From Filibacter tadaridae (lineage in GTDB: Bacteria; Bacillota; Bacilli; Bacillales_A; Planococcaceae): a stretch of DNA of 64,000 nt. The position numbers and the translations under genes were made by a program. The stretch covers positions 1-64,000 of the forward strand of contig NZ_UXAV01000045.1 in NCBI RefSeq assembly GCF_900609045.1. Reading direction: 5' to 3'. The number at the start of each line of letters is the position of its first letter. Within the stretch, counting starts at the first letter, position 1. The notes below the pieces were generated by a model, which worked only from the letters and a program-made list of their open reading frames with translations, did not search any database and had not been told where the DNA came from. Shown in pieces: positions 26,347-35,130 of the stretch.

Positions 26347-27081
26347 TTAGGAAATTAAGTTCAAAAATTGTCGTGTTCGTTCCTCTTTTGGATTCGTAAA
26401 CAATTCACTCGGTTTATTTCGTTCAATTATTTTGCCCTTGTCGATAAAGACGACTTCGTCCGCTGCATCTTGTGCAAAACGCATTTCGTGGGTAACAACG
26501 ACCATTGTCATTCCTTCATCGGCAAGATCTTTCATGACTTGCAACACTTCACCAATCAGTTCTGGATCCAGCGCGGACGTTGGTTCATCAAATAACATAA
26601 CCTTCGGCTCCAAAGCGAGAGCTCTTGCAATTCCGACTCGTTGCTGCTGACCACCTGACAATTGGAAAGGGTAGAAGTCCAGTTTGTCACCCAGTCCCAC
26701 TTTCGTTAACAATTTCTCTGCTTTGTTTCGGGCACTAACTTTGGATTCTTTCTTCACAATAACAGGCCCTTCCATTACATTTTCAAGAGCAGTTTTATGG
26801 GGGAATAAATTATAACCTTGGAAAACCATCCCAGTTTCACTTCTAAAATAGTCGATTTCCTTTTTTGCAAGTCGTTTTGAAAAATCAGCAGTATGCCCGT
26901 CAAGCGTTATACTGCCGGATGTCGGTACTTCCAATATATTCAAACAACGAAGCAGTGTCGTTTTGCCGGATCCCGATGGTCCTATGACAACAACGACTTC
27001 TCCCTTCGTAATTTCCAAATCAATTCCCTTTAACACTTCAAGTTCGCCGAAACTTTTTGTTATGTCTTTTATTGCAATCAT
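26347..27081 (-). CDS. tcyC: L-cystine ABC importer ATPase
   Basis: ATP-binding subunit of a polar amino acid importer, 244 residues. Walker A GPSGSGKTT at 34-42, Q-loop FQGYNLFPH, signature LSGGQQQRV, Walker B VMLFDEPTSALD and H-loop VVVTHEM are all intact. It is the last gene of an operon in the order tcyA-tcyB-tcyC, the same order as in B. subtilis, 36 bp after the permease. Identification as a cystine system relies on the strong TcyA-like binding protein upstream. Confidence 0.85.
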   Translation of the reverse strand: MIAIKDITKSFGELEVLKGIDLEITKGEVVVVIGPSGSGKTTLLRCLNILEVPTSGSITLDGHTADFSKRLAKKEIDYFRSETGMVFQGYNLFPHKTALENVMEGPVIVKKESKVSARNKAEKLLTKVGLGDKLDFYPFQLSGGQQQRVGIARALALEPKVMLFDEPTSALDPELIGEVLQVMKDLADEGMTMVVVTHEMRFAQDAADEVVFIDKGKIIERNKPSELFTNPKEERTRQFLNLIS

Positions 27082-27117
27082 CGTATGCTCCTTTCCACGC
27101 TTATTTATTCCTGCTTA

Positions 27118-27819
27118 TCACTTTGCTACATACCGATCCAATCGATGTTCGATTCTATCTTGTATGACGGATAGGATTGAACAAATAACCCAGTAAATAA
27201 GCGCGGCTTCCGTATAGAGCAGTAGATACTCATAGTTTGCTGATGCAATTTCTTGCGCACGTCTGAACATTTCTGTTACCAAAATAAGCGATGCTAATGA
27301 TGTATCTTTCACTAAACTGATAAATGTATTCGATAACGGAGGTATGGAAACTCTCGTTGCTTGCGGTAGGATGATGCGTCTTAACGATTGTGAATAATTC
27401 ATGCCAATCGTATGAGCCGCTTCCCATTGCCCTTTCGGAATCGATTGGATTGCTGCTCGAATAACTTCAGAAGCATACGCCCCAACGTTTAATGAAAAAC
27501 CGAATATAGCAGCTGGAAATGGGTCGATAACAATCCCGATCGTCGGTAACCCGAAAAACAATATGAACAATTGAACAAGTAACGGCGTCCCTCGTATGGC
27601 AGACACGTATATTCTTGCAATAATCTGCAATGGCTTTACCGAGGATATTCTTGCCAATGCCGTTAGTACGGCAAGAATAATCCCGAAGAAGAATGAAATC
27701 AAGGTTAATGGAAGTGTATATTTTAGGGCTCCCTCCAAAAGTGGCCAAAGGGAAGTTTGAGCAATCGTCAGCAGTCTTTGTACTTTCTCTGGGTCAGCAA
27801 ATAGGTCACTTAAGTACAT
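27118..27819 (-). CDS. tcyB: L-cystine ABC importer permease
   Basis: About 233 residues with five membrane segments and the EAA loop of His/Glu/Gln-type permeases ([22 protein letters not shown]). [20 protein letters not shown] is the family N-terminal signature. The ATG at 27819 overlaps the end of tcyA by 14 bp, which implies translational coupling. An in-frame extension deeper into tcyA is unlikely. Confidence 0.85.
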   Translation of the reverse strand: MYLSDLFADPEKVQRLLTIAQTSLWPLLEGALKYTLPLTLISFFFGIILAVLTALARISSVKPLQIIARIYVSAIRGTPLLVQLFILFFGLPTIGIVIDPFPAAIFGFSLNVGAYASEVIRAAIQSIPKGQWEAAHTIGMNYSQSLRRIILPQATRVSIPPLSNTFISLVKDTSLASLILVTEMFRRAQEIASANYEYLLLYTEAALIYWVICSILSVIQDRIEHRLDRYVAK

Positions 27820-28639
27820 CTTCACCAAACCACTTCTCTGAGATTTCCAAGTATGTTCCATCTTCAATCATTTCATTGAATACCTTATTTACTTCATTAA
27901 CAAGTGTTTCATTTCCTTTTCTAAACATCAAACCACTTTGTACAGCATCATCTGCTGTTGCTACAATTTGGACTGGTGCATCTGGTTTATGTTTTTTAAA
28001 GTCTAAAAATGACATTTTATCATTAATCGTAACATCAACGCGTTTGGTATTGATAAGCTCAATTGCTTGGTTAAATCCATCGACGCCTACAATTTCAGCT
28101 CCATACTTCCTCGCTGTATCCGCGTAATTGCTCGTCAATGAGTGCGCAGATTTCAACCCTTTAATATCTTCAAATGTTTTGACGTCTTTATTATCACTAT
28201 TTGCAATTAGTACAGCCGAAGATGTAATATACGGTACTGAGAAATCATATTTCTCCGTCCGGTCTTCGCGGATTCCTACTTGGTTTGCAACCATATCAAA
28301 ACGCTTCGAATCAAGTCCAGCAAAAATTGCATCCCATTGGGTTTCCAGAAAAACTGGTTTAACATCGAGTCTTTTTGCTACTTCTTCCGCAATTTCAACA
28401 TCGAAACCTGTGAGTTCCCCTTTTTCATCATGAAACGTAAACGGCGGATATGTTCCTTCTGTCCCGATTACTAATTCGCCTTCATCCTGCACTTTTGTGA
28501 GCAAATCTTCGCTTGTTCCCCCTGCATTATTATCTTTTGATGCTTCATCGTTAGTTTTATTTCCTTTATCAGAATTTCCGCAAGCAGACAATAATAAAAT
28601 TGCACTAACTAGTAGAACTGACAATAATTTGAACTTCAT
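27806..28639 (-). CDS. tcyA: L-cystine-binding lipoprotein
   Basis: Extracellular solute-binding lipoprotein, about 277 residues. The signal peptide ends in the lipobox LLSAC with Cys20, then a Ser/Asn/Asp-rich linker. The mature domain has [55 protein letters not shown] and terminal SEKWFGEDV, all very close to B. subtilis TcyA. GGAGG lies 11 bp before ATG 28639 and 8 bp before an adjacent in-frame TTG at 28642, so either codon may start. Expression is probably controlled by the promoter at 28685-28713 and its inverted repeat. Confidence 0.88.
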   Translation of the reverse strand: MKFKLLSVLLVSAILLLSACGNSDKGNKTNDEASKDNNAGGTSEDLLTKVQDEGELVIGTEGTYPPFTFHDEKGELTGFDVEIAEEVAKRLDVKPVFLETQWDAIFAGLDSKRFDMVANQVGIREDRTEKYDFSVPYITSSAVLIANSDNKDVKTFEDIKGLKSAHSLTSNYADTARKYGAEIVGVDGFNQAIELINTKRVDVTINDKMSFLDFKKHKPDAPVQIVATADDAVQSGLMFRKGNETLVNEVNKVFNEMIEDGTYLEISEKWFGEDVLK

Positions 28640-28684
28640 CAAACTAATTACCTCCAATGTATATTAACTTACTAGGCTTTGAAA

Positions 28685-28713
28685 AGTATACAGCATTGAT
28701 TGTATACCGTCAA
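28685..28713 (-). promoter_or_regulatory. tcyA promoter with inverted repeat filling the spacer
   Basis: -35 TTGACG (28708-28713), 17-bp spacer, -10 TATACT (28685-28690). The perfect inverted repeat GTATACA / TGTATAC (28686-28692 with 28701-28707) occupies the -10 box and spacer. Confidence 0.7.
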
Positions 28714-28823
28714 AAGATTGATTTCAATTTGATAGAATAGAGCTCAGTTATAGGATTGGCTGTTTTTCAAATATGATTCATGAAAGCGGTAGATAATTTT
28801 CATTTGGACTTGAAGACGGTGTT

Positions 28824-29011
28824 GAATCCGGATGCCAGCTTCTGCCACAATTTGAAGAGCACAAATGGTGTCAGAAACCGGCACCGTGTGTGTGTGATGA
28901 AAACCAGCGAAGGCGCCTTAAAGGGGTAGCCGAAGCAATAAGACTGACAGTGAACTCCTGTCTGGCTTATTGCGAGAGGCATCCCCAAGCGCCGAAGCGG
29001 GATTCAATGGA
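28824..29011 (+). repeat. Interspersed modular repeat, copy A (longest form)
   Basis: Left module 28824-28905 (shared with copy C), central hairpin module 28906-28980 (shared with copy B), right module 28981-29011 (shared with both). The centre has arms GCAATAAGACTGACAG and CTGTCTGGCTTATTGC, flanked by a second, looser pair (GGCGCCTT...GGGG with CCCC...GCGCC), so the transcript or single strand could fold into a long hairpin. Confidence 0.85.
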
Positions 29012-29063
29012 CTTCTTTTAATGGGATGCCTACTTCCAGTTTTCCCTATTAAAAAAATAAAAA

Positions 29064-29089
29064 CCCAGCCCGCGTTAGCGGAACTGAGT
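29064..29089 (-). terminator. Terminator of the opuA operon
   Basis: CTCAG...CCGC / GCGG...CTGGG stem with a small bulge, then GTTTTTATTTTTTT on the minus strand, 20 bp past the opuAC stop. Confidence 0.7.
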
Positions 29090-29109
29090 CTAAGTAATTT
29101 GTTATTTTA

Positions 29110-30027
29110 TTACTTCAAGTCTTCAATCGATGTGATATCCATATATTCTGGAACGACCAAACCAATTTTCACGCCTTCAATACTAATACCGACGTCTTCA
29201 AAATCTCCTTCGAATTTATCAGCATACGTTTTATGCGTAACAGGTAACCAAGCTGCGAGTGCTGCATCGGCACTACCATCTGCAACTGCAGTCCACATAG
29301 GGCCTGCTTCGACTTGTGTCAATGTTACATCATAACCCATATCCGCTAAGACAATTTTAATAACGTTGTGACTTGCAATTGCGCTATCCCATGCAACGTA
29401 AGCAAGTTTGATTTCATCGCCATCTACTTTTTCTACGCCTTCAGTCCACGCTGTAGCCTTCTCTTCATTTGCATCAAGCCAGTTTTGGGCAGCAACTTCA
29501 GCTTTTTCACCGTCATGTATGGCAACCATGATTTCACCCATGTCGTCTTGAGTCCATTTAAATTGTTTCAGGATTTGGTACGCTTCAGGCATATCTTCCT
29601 TCAAACCATTTCTAGCAATTGTGTGGATTTCTTCTTCTCCACCGTAAACACCTTTTGGATCTTCAAGGTATTTCAAATCATATTCTGTGAACTTCCAGTG
29701 AGGTGACCAACCTGTTACGATGATTGGCTCCTCTTTATCATATGCCTTTTTAAGAGATGCAGTCATTGCTGCGCCTGAACCAGTTGTTAAATCCCATTCA
29801 GACAGGTCATATTCTTCAATCGCTTTTCCAGTCGCTTCCATAATACCTGCGCCCGGATCGATTCCTGTAATTTTATAGTCAACTGATTCGCCAACTGATT
29901 TCGTTGTATCTCCGCCTGTTTCATTCTTATCATTGCCCTTTTCATCGTCATTGCCACATGCTGCAAGACCAACTGCAAGTAGAGCGACCGCTCCAAGTCC
30001 TAATGCTTTTCTAGTGAATTTTTTCAT
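29110..30027 (-). CDS. opuAC: Glycine betaine-binding lipoprotein
   Basis: Extracytoplasmic substrate-binding component of the OpuA osmoprotectant importer, 305 residues. Lipobox VGLAAC near residues 19-24 followed by an acidic Asn/Asp/Lys linker. The OpuAC fold is seen in YKITGIDPGAGIMEAT, IIVTGWSPHWKF, VAWDSAIASHNV and AALAAWLPVTHK; the Trp residues would form the aromatic cage for the quaternary ammonium. Its ATG overlaps the opuAB stop by 4 bp. It is the last gene of opuAA-AB-AC. Confidence 0.92.
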   Translation of the reverse strand: MKKFTRKALGLGAVALLAVGLAACGNDDEKGNDKNETGGDTTKSVGESVDYKITGIDPGAGIMEATGKAIEEYDLSEWDLTTGSGAAMTASLKKAYDKEEPIIVTGWSPHWKFTEYDLKYLEDPKGVYGGEEEIHTIARNGLKEDMPEAYQILKQFKWTQDDMGEIMVAIHDGEKAEVAAQNWLDANEEKATAWTEGVEKVDGDEIKLAYVAWDSAIASHNVIKIVLADMGYDVTLTQVEAGPMWTAVADGSADAALAAWLPVTHKTYADKFEGDFEDVGISIEGVKIGLVVPEYMDITSIEDLK

Positions 30028-30875
30028 AATGTGTTTCCCCCTTGTTTTTTCTTTCCTGCGTGTTGTGTAATACGGTCCAAAATAATGGCTACGATTACGA
30101 TGGACAATCCAGTTTCAAAACCGACGCCCGTTTTTAATTGTGTTACTGCTCGGTATACTTCTTCACCAAGCCCTGGTGCACCAACCATTGAAGCGATAAC
30201 AACCATGGATAGGGAAAGCATGATGCTTTGATTGACCCCTGCCATGATTGTAGGTTTGGCAAGTGGAATTTGTACTTTAATCAGTCTTTGCCACGTTGTT
30301 GAACCGAACGCTTCTGTCGCCTCGATTAGATCCTTCGGTACTTGCTCAATTCCGAGCATCGTCAAGCGAATTGTCGGTGGCATGGAGAAAATAACAGATG
30401 CTACAACTCCTGGAACAACACCGATATTAAAGAAGAATATCGCTGGTAACAAATAGACGAATGCTGGCATCGTTTGCATCAAATCCAGTACTGGATTAAT
30501 GACTTTTCGAGCCATTGCTTGCTGGGAACCCCATATACCGATTGGAATTCCTATCACGAGTGCAATTACAACAGAGGTAAGCACAAGTGCTAGCATTTGT
30601 AGCATCGGATGCCAATACCCTAGATAATCGATGAACAATAAGCCGACTAACGAGAACAACGCAATCCGACGTGTAGAGATAAGCCATGCAAGTAAGGCGA
30701 ACAAAACAGCAAGTATGATAGAAGGTACCATATCAAGCCCATCCACTGCCCCTTCAACAATCCCTGCAAGAACATCAGCAATACTATCGAATACTGTTCC
30801 GAAGGTCGTAACTAGCCAATCAACGCCTTCGTCAATCCAATCTGCAAATGGAAGACGCGGTAGTAAATTATTCAT
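30024..30875 (-). CDS. opuAB: Glycine betaine ABC importer permease
   Basis: About 283 residues with seven or eight hydrophobic segments and the permease EAA loop (EATEAFGSTTWQRLIKVQIPLA). The N-terminal LPRLPFADWIDEGVDWL segment is typical of OpuAB/ProW proteins. ATG 30875 has GGAGGTGG upstream and overlaps the opuAA stop by 8 bp. An in-frame extension upstream lies inside opuAA and lacks a ribosome site. Confidence 0.92.
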   Translation of the reverse strand: MNNLLPRLPFADWIDEGVDWLVTTFGTVFDSIADVLAGIVEGAVDGLDMVPSIILAVLFALLAWLISTRRIALFSLVGLLFIDYLGYWHPMLQMLALVLTSVVIALVIGIPIGIWGSQQAMARKVINPVLDLMQTMPAFVYLLPAIFFFNIGVVPGVVASVIFSMPPTIRLTMLGIEQVPKDLIEATEAFGSTTWQRLIKVQIPLAKPTIMAGVNQSIMLSLSMVVIASMVGAPGLGEEVYRAVTQLKTGVGFETGLSIVIVAIILDRITQHAGKKKQGGNTL

Positions 30876-32130
30876 GTAACGCCACCTCCGCGTCTTTCTC
30901 TTCAACGGAATCGACTGTTCCATCACTATTTATAAACTGGTCGTCGCCTGCCAAAGCGCCAATCAGTGCACCACGAATAATAATCCCTTGAATCTTTTTA
31001 GACTCATCGATTACAGCAACAGGAATTGTCGCTGTCGAAACAATATCAAATAAATCTGTTAGGACAGTCTCTGGAGGTACCACCGATAAATCGGTGATCA
31101 AGACCTCTTCAAGCGTCTTACCCGATTCACTAGCTTGGACTGCATCTTGTGCGGTCACAGCTCCAATTAAACGGTTTCCTTTATCGACTACGTAAATCGA
31201 AGAAATACTTAGTCTTTCCATAAGGCGTAGAGCAACCCGAGGACCCCGGTCGACTTGTACAGTATCAGCTTTTTTCATGATATGCCCTGCCGTCAATACT
31301 TTGGATAAATCCACATCTTCAACGAAACGTTCCACATATTTATTTGACGGGCTCATCAGAATTTCTTCCGGTGTTCCAATCTGGACGATTTCGCCATCCT
31401 TCATTAACGCGATTCGATCACCGATACGTAACGCTTCATCTAAGTCATGGGTGATGAAGATGATTGTTTTGCCCATGTCATGATGAAGTTGTAACAACTC
31501 ATCTTGCATATCTTTTCGAATGAGGGGATCGAGCGCACTGAATGCTTCATCCATAAGCAAAATATCAGGGCCGTTTGCAAGCGCTCTGGCAAGACCGACA
31601 CGTTGTTGCATACCGCCACTCAATTGTTTCGGAAATTGGTCCTCGTAACCTGCAAGCCCAACTAGCCTCAATGATTCTGTTGCTTTCGCCTTACGTTCCT
31701 CTTTCGCAACCCCTTGAATTTCCAACCCGTATTCTGTGTTTTCAAGAATTGTTTTATGGGGGAAAAGAGCAAAGTTCTGAAAGACCATACCGATTTTTTT
31801 ACGTCTAACTTGACGAAGCTGCTCTTTATTCATCTGGACGATATCTTCACCGTCAAGTAAAATCTTGCCCATTGTCGGATCAATCAATCTGTTCAACAAT
31901 CTGACCAGTGTTGACTTTCCGCTTCCTGACAATCCCATAATGACGAATATTTCACCTTCAAATACATCAAACGATGCATTTTTGACACCAACTGTTGCGC
32001 CGGTCGCCTTCAATATTTCACCCTTTGACTTACCTTCACTTAGCAACTGGGCTGCTCGCTTATGATTCTTACCGAAGATTTTAGTCGTATTCAACACTTC
32101 AATCTTTTTACTAGTTACTTCCTCGCTCAT
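30868..32130 (-). CDS. opuAA: Glycine betaine ABC importer ATPase with tandem CBS domains
   Basis: A 420-residue OpuAA/ProV protein. Walker A GLSGSGKST at 66-74, Q-loop FQNFALFPHKT, signature LSGGMQQRVG, Walker B ILLMDEAFSALDP, and two CBS domains at about 280-400 that sense ionic strength in this family. The N-terminal KIFGKNHKRAAQLLSEGKSK helix is the family regulatory extension. First gene of opuAA-AB-AC, with a promoter at 32172-32200 facing a GbsR-type regulator. Confidence 0.93.
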   Translation of the reverse strand: MSEEVTSKKIEVLNTTKIFGKNHKRAAQLLSEGKSKGEILKATGATVGVKNASFDVFEGEIFVIMGLSGSGKSTLVRLLNRLIDPTMGKILLDGEDIVQMNKEQLRQVRRKKIGMVFQNFALFPHKTILENTEYGLEIQGVAKEERKAKATESLRLVGLAGYEDQFPKQLSGGMQQRVGLARALANGPDILLMDEAFSALDPLIRKDMQDELLQLHHDMGKTIIFITHDLDEALRIGDRIALMKDGEIVQIGTPEEILMSPSNKYVERFVEDVDLSKVLTAGHIMKKADTVQVDRGPRVALRLMERLSISSIYVVDKGNRLIGAVTAQDAVQASESGKTLEEVLITDLSVVPPETVLTDLFDIVSTATIPVAVIDESKKIQGIIIRGALIGALAGDDQFINSDGTVDSVEEKDAEVALHE

Positions 32131-32171
32131 GCTTACACTCCCTACAGTTTCAAATCTTTCTGATGTCTACT

Positions 32172-32200
32172 AGTATAGCTGTAACATAATTGTAATACAA
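32172..32200 (-). promoter_or_regulatory. opuAA promoter
   Basis: -35 TTGTAT (32195-32200), 17-bp spacer, -10 TATACT (32172-32177). Confidence 0.65.
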
Positions 32201-32240
32201 CCGTTTTTACTAAATTAATTGTTTGAACGGTAAAAACTGT
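32200..32240. promoter_or_regulatory. Inverted repeat between opuAA and its regulator
   Basis: ACCGTTTTTAC (32200-32210) and GTAAAAACTGT (32230-32240) match in 10 of 11 positions as inverted arms 30 bp apart. They lie just upstream of the opuAA -35 box and of the regulator's own promoter, so they are candidate GbsR-type operators. Confidence 0.55.
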
Positions 32241-32256
32241 TTGCACGATGAATTTT

Positions 32257-32285
32257 TTGAATTGCTTTTTGAAAGTAGATATAAT
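32257..32285 (+). promoter_or_regulatory. Promoter of the GbsR-type regulator
   Basis: -35 TTGAAT (32257-32262), 17-bp spacer, -10 TATAAT (32280-32285). Confidence 0.7.
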
Positions 32286-32347
32286 ACGCTATACTAAAGT
32301 GATTAGTGAAGTTGATATTGACTGAAAATAGTGGAGGGAAAGCGTTA

Positions 32348-32893
32348 ATGGACGGTACTGAAAGATTAGACAAAGCCCGTGAACGAATTATAGAAACAAT
32401 CGCACAAAATATACATCTTTACGGACTCACGCCTTCTGCCGGAAGACAATATGGGATGATGTTTTTTCATAATGAACCGTTAACATTGGATGAGATGACT
32501 GAAGAACTCGGGATGAGCAAGACAAGTATGAGTACATCCGTTAAAGCATTATCTGATTTAAAGCTTGTGGAACGTGCTTGGAAAAGAGGTGTCCGAAAAG
32601 ATCTTTATCAAGCCAAAGATGATTGGTATCAAAGCTTCATCGATTTATTTTCGATTAAGTGGCGGAGATCTGTTTCTCTGCATGTAGTCGCCGTTAGAAA
32701 GTCGTTAGCCGAACTGGAAGACCTTGTAACTGATCCGGGCTTAAGTGAGGATTTGGAAAAAGAGGTCCTTGGGGATATTGAAAAGTTGAAATACGCGCGG
32801 GATTATTATGAATGGCTAGATCGTCTCGTCGATGCATTTGAAGACCACGACATATTCAAATTAGTGCCCGTAAAAAAAGACAGTGATGACTAA
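32348..32893 (+). CDS. GbsR/OpcR-type MarR-like regulator of opuA
   Basis: About 181 residues. The GbsR pattern is clear: HLYGLTPSAGRQYGMMFFHNEPLTLDEM at about 22-49, then the winged-helix ELGMSKTSMSTSVKALSDLKLVERAW and GVRKDLYQAKDDW. Bacillus relatives (GbsR, OpcR, OpuAR) are choline- or osmolyte-responsive repressors of compatible-solute genes. Divergent orientation to opuAA and the inverted repeat between them suggest it represses opuA. GGAGGG lies 9 bp before ATG 32348. Confidence 0.85.
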   Translation: MDGTERLDKARERIIETIAQNIHLYGLTPSAGRQYGMMFFHNEPLTLDEMTEELGMSKTSMSTSVKALSDLKLVERAWKRGVRKDLYQAKDDWYQSFIDLFSIKWRRSVSLHVVAVRKSLAELEDLVTDPGLSEDLEKEVLGDIEKLKYARDYYEWLDRLVDAFEDHDIFKLVPVKKDSDD

Positions 32894-32912
32894 GAAGGCG
32901 TCAGGTATAATA

Positions 32913-32941
32913 CGGACCCTCGGAGCGGCTTGGTCTGTTTT
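32913..32941 (+). terminator. Weak terminator after the GbsR-type gene
   Basis: CGGACC/GGTCTG six-bp stem with a 13-nt loop followed by only four T residues. Confidence 0.4.
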
Positions 32942-33004
32942 ATGACACAGAGTCACTAGGCGCTAGGACTAGACAATGATTCAAGTTGAAAAATGTATAC
33001 TTTG

Positions 33005-33039
33005 AAGAAAGGGCGTACTCTATGAGTACGCCCTTTCTT
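33005..33039 (-). terminator. Terminator after the OsmC gene
   Basis: Perfect 16-bp inverted repeat (33005-33020 with 33024-33039) with a 3-nt loop; could work in both directions. Confidence 0.85.
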
Positions 33040-33042
33040 CAT

Positions 33043-33495
33043 TCAATTGATTGATTTTGTTATAATTGCTTCTACTTCCACGCTCACATTGCCTTTAAGT
33101 GCTCTAGTAACCATGCAGGATACCTCTGCTTTATCTGCAAGTTTCAGTGCAAGCGCTTCATCTTTTTCAGTTGCATCCGATTTCAACACAATATGGGGTT
33201 TGTGAATGATTTTTTTGAATGTCGTAATACCGTTTGTTACATCTACGACCCCGATTGAATCCATCGTCAAATCTTCTTTTTCAAGCTTACTGCGATCCAT
33301 CATCGCAGCTAGCGTAATGATATAGCACGTCGAAGCTGCCCCAATAATCATATCTTCAGGATTCGCTCCAACTCCCGGTCCGCTCAGTTCTACAGGGACA
33401 GATACTTCCGTTTTTAGATTACCTACTGCAATTGTGCCTACGTCATTCCGTAAGCCTGGCCAACTCGCCTTCAGATGAAATAAATGTTCCGCCAT
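33043..33495 (-). CDS. OsmC-family peroxide-reducing protein
   Basis: A 150-residue OsmC/Ohr-type protein that reduces organic or fatty-acid hydroperoxides with two cysteines. C57 in GAASTCYIITL and C127 in AEVSCMVTRALKG are in the canonical positions, and the early Arg of the active site may be R16. PGVGANPEDMI precedes the first Cys. Which subfamily it belongs to (OsmC or the SACOL1771 type) is uncertain. It is monocistronic. Confidence 0.85.
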   Translation of the reverse strand: MAEHLFHLKASWPGLRNDVGTIAVGNLKTEVSVPVELSGPGVGANPEDMIIGAASTCYIITLAAMMDRSKLEKEDLTMDSIGVVDVTNGITTFKKIIHKPHIVLKSDATEKDEALALKLADKAEVSCMVTRALKGNVSVEVEAIITKSIN

Positions 33496-33551
33496 ATTTC
33501 CCCCTCCGATTCCGTTAATTACTCCTAGCTTTCCACAGTTACAAAGGTATT

Positions 33552-34292
33552 TTATTCCACAATAAGCGTATGCACTTCATGTTCATGCAACTCTTGGTCG
33601 TCTTTAACATGGATTTGAACGCTGTATGTGCCGGCTTCAACAAAAGTATGCTCAGCCATGTATTCGCCGGCATTCATTTCTTCCGCATCAAGCCATTCAC
33701 GTTCCTCCGGATTTGCCTCATTCCATATTTCATAACGTACATGTAATTTCTCTAACGGCTTCGTATCCATTTGTATATGGACGGAAAGTTCCTGTTCTTC
33801 GTCGACTTTCACAGTTTTAGGAGCCGTGAAATGCATAGAAAATCCAGCGGAATGGGCATGATCTTCGCCTTTTTCAACTGCGTCGTAATGGCCACCGCCA
33901 CCGACAGTCACTTCTTTCATCGGCATCGTATGCATATCTCTTGCCGACACATGGACTTGGATATGGAATAGACCATCATGATCAAAAACTGTATTCGCTG
34001 TGTACAGCCCCTCTTTTTCATTTACTGATTCAATCTTGACACTTTCGTCTTTTTTGCCTTCTTCCCAAATTTCGTAGACAACTTCATCGGCATCTTCTAC
34101 TTTTTCATCACCTTGCGTGACAAGGGCCGCCATTTTCACTGTACCGTTTACATCAACCTGTTCAGTGACCGTTAAATCTACTTTAAGCGGTTCAGGGACC
34201 TTCGATGAATCAGCCCTTTTTTCGTCTTTCCCACAAGCGGCTAATGTGATAAGTACAAATACGACCATAAGTATTCCTAATTTCTTTTTCAA
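33552..34292 (-). CDS. Lipoprotein with two YtkA-like domains and a His-rich linker
   Basis: A 246-residue lipoprotein: signal peptide with lipobox TLAAC at about 16-20, then two copies of the YtkA/FixH-like immunoglobulin fold. Each copy contains VxYEIWxE and a closing FxxxGxYxxQ(I/V)HV pattern: first at about 71-120, second at about 184-240. Between them is a GGGGHYD...EDHAHSAGFSMHF segment rich in His and Met that could bind copper. The start is TTG at 34292 with GGAGG 7 bp upstream. It diverges from a two-component system and Sco gene, which supports a copper or oxidase-assembly role (inference). Confidence 0.75.
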   Translation of the reverse strand: MKKKLGILMVVFVLITLAACGKDEKRADSSKVPEPLKVDLTVTEQVDVNGTVKMAALVTQGDEKVEDADEVVYEIWEEGKKDESVKIESVNEKEGLYTANTVFDHDGLFHIQVHVSARDMHTMPMKEVTVGGGGHYDAVEKGEDHAHSAGFSMHFTAPKTVKVDEEQELSVHIQMDTKPLEKLHVRYEIWNEANPEEREWLDAEEMNAGEYMAEHTFVEAGTYSVQIHVKDDQELHEHEVHTLIVE

Positions 34293-34372
34293 TTAAATTC
34301 CTCCATTTGTTTGCATTCATCAAGCGAATTAATACGTTCTGTATGATTTTAAATGGTAAATTAGAAGTAAAT

Positions 34373-34401
34373 GTGAAGTATGAATTTCACAATGGCTTCA
34401 C
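34373..34401. promoter_or_regulatory. Candidate response-regulator binding site
   Basis: TTCAC at 34386-34390 and 34397-34401 repeat with an 11-bp period, one helical turn, as expected for OmpR-family dimers. An inverted GTGAA lies at 34373-34377. The site is in the gap between the YtkA lipoprotein and the response-regulator gene. Confidence 0.5.
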
Positions 34402-34454
34402 ATGTGTTAATGATAATGAAATAAGGTATCCTATAGATGAAATGAGGTTTAACA

Positions 34455-35129
34455 ATGAGCAAGCCCACCATTATGATTATAGACGATGAACCACAGATGC
34501 GTGAACTCATACGAACTTTTCTAGAGAAAGATGGTTACGCTGTTGTAGAGGCTACCGATGGCATTCATGCACTTTTGATGCTCAAGAAGCTGACACCACA
34601 GTTATTAATTGTCGATGTAATGATGCCGTATATGGATGGTTTTTCATTTGCTAAGGAATTAAAAAACAGTTCAACAATTCCACTTATCTTTCTGTCAGCA
34701 AAGGGCGAGGAATGGGATAAAATTCAAGGGCTAAAACTGGGCGGCGACGATTATATTGTAAAGCCGTTTTTACCCGGGGAACTGTTGGCTAGGGTCGAAT
34801 CGGTGCTAAGACGTACATACCAAACTAGATCTGCACCCGATATTGTAGAAGAAGGCCCATTACTTATTGATAATGACGCGCATATGGTGACGCTAAATGG
34901 TAGTCCCCTATCGTTGACATTGAAAGAATATGGCGTGCTACACCTTCTTGTTAAGAACAAGAGCCGTGTCTATTCGAGAGAACAACTGCTACAGCTTGTC
35001 TGGGGCGATGAGCATCAGAGTAGTGAACGGACAGTGGATACACATATCAAAACATTGCGGCTGAAACTTGGTGAGTATGGCGAATTAATAGATACAATTT
35101 GGGGTATCGGCTATCGATTCGAGGTGTAG
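34455..35129 (+). CDS. OmpR-family response regulator
   Basis: A 224-residue two-domain regulator. Receiver domain 1-120 with acidic pocket D10-D11, phosphoacceptor D54 (LLIVDVMMP) and K103. The C-terminal winged helix at about 130-224 has LTLKEYGVLHLLVKN, YSREQLLQLVWG, RTVDTHIKTLRLKL and the closing TIWGIGYRFE. The kinase gene starts 1 bp after its stop. The operon also carries a Sco protein, so its regulon may include copper or cytochrome oxidase genes; a possible site lies at 34373-34401. Confidence 0.9.
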   Translation: MSKPTIMIIDDEPQMRELIRTFLEKDGYAVVEATDGIHALLMLKKLTPQLLIVDVMMPYMDGFSFAKELKNSSTIPLIFLSAKGEEWDKIQGLKLGGDDYIVKPFLPGELLARVESVLRRTYQTRSAPDIVEEGPLLIDNDAHMVTLNGSPLSLTLKEYGVLHLLVKNKSRVYSREQLLQLVWGDEHQSSERTVDTHIKTLRLKLGEYGELIDTIWGIGYRFEV

Positions 35130-35130
35130 G

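Larger units (their letters stand above)
28658..29109. other. Intergenic region tcyA-opuAC
   Basis: Contains the tcyA promoter (28685-28713), an AT-rich stretch to about 28820, repeat copy A (28824-29011) and the opuAC terminator (29064-29089). I see no gene. Confidence 0.7.

Noticed and set aside
28661-28790. Riboswitch or T-box leader upstream of tcyA
   Set aside because: No S-box, T-box or terminator-antiterminator structure is visible; the region holds a simple promoter.
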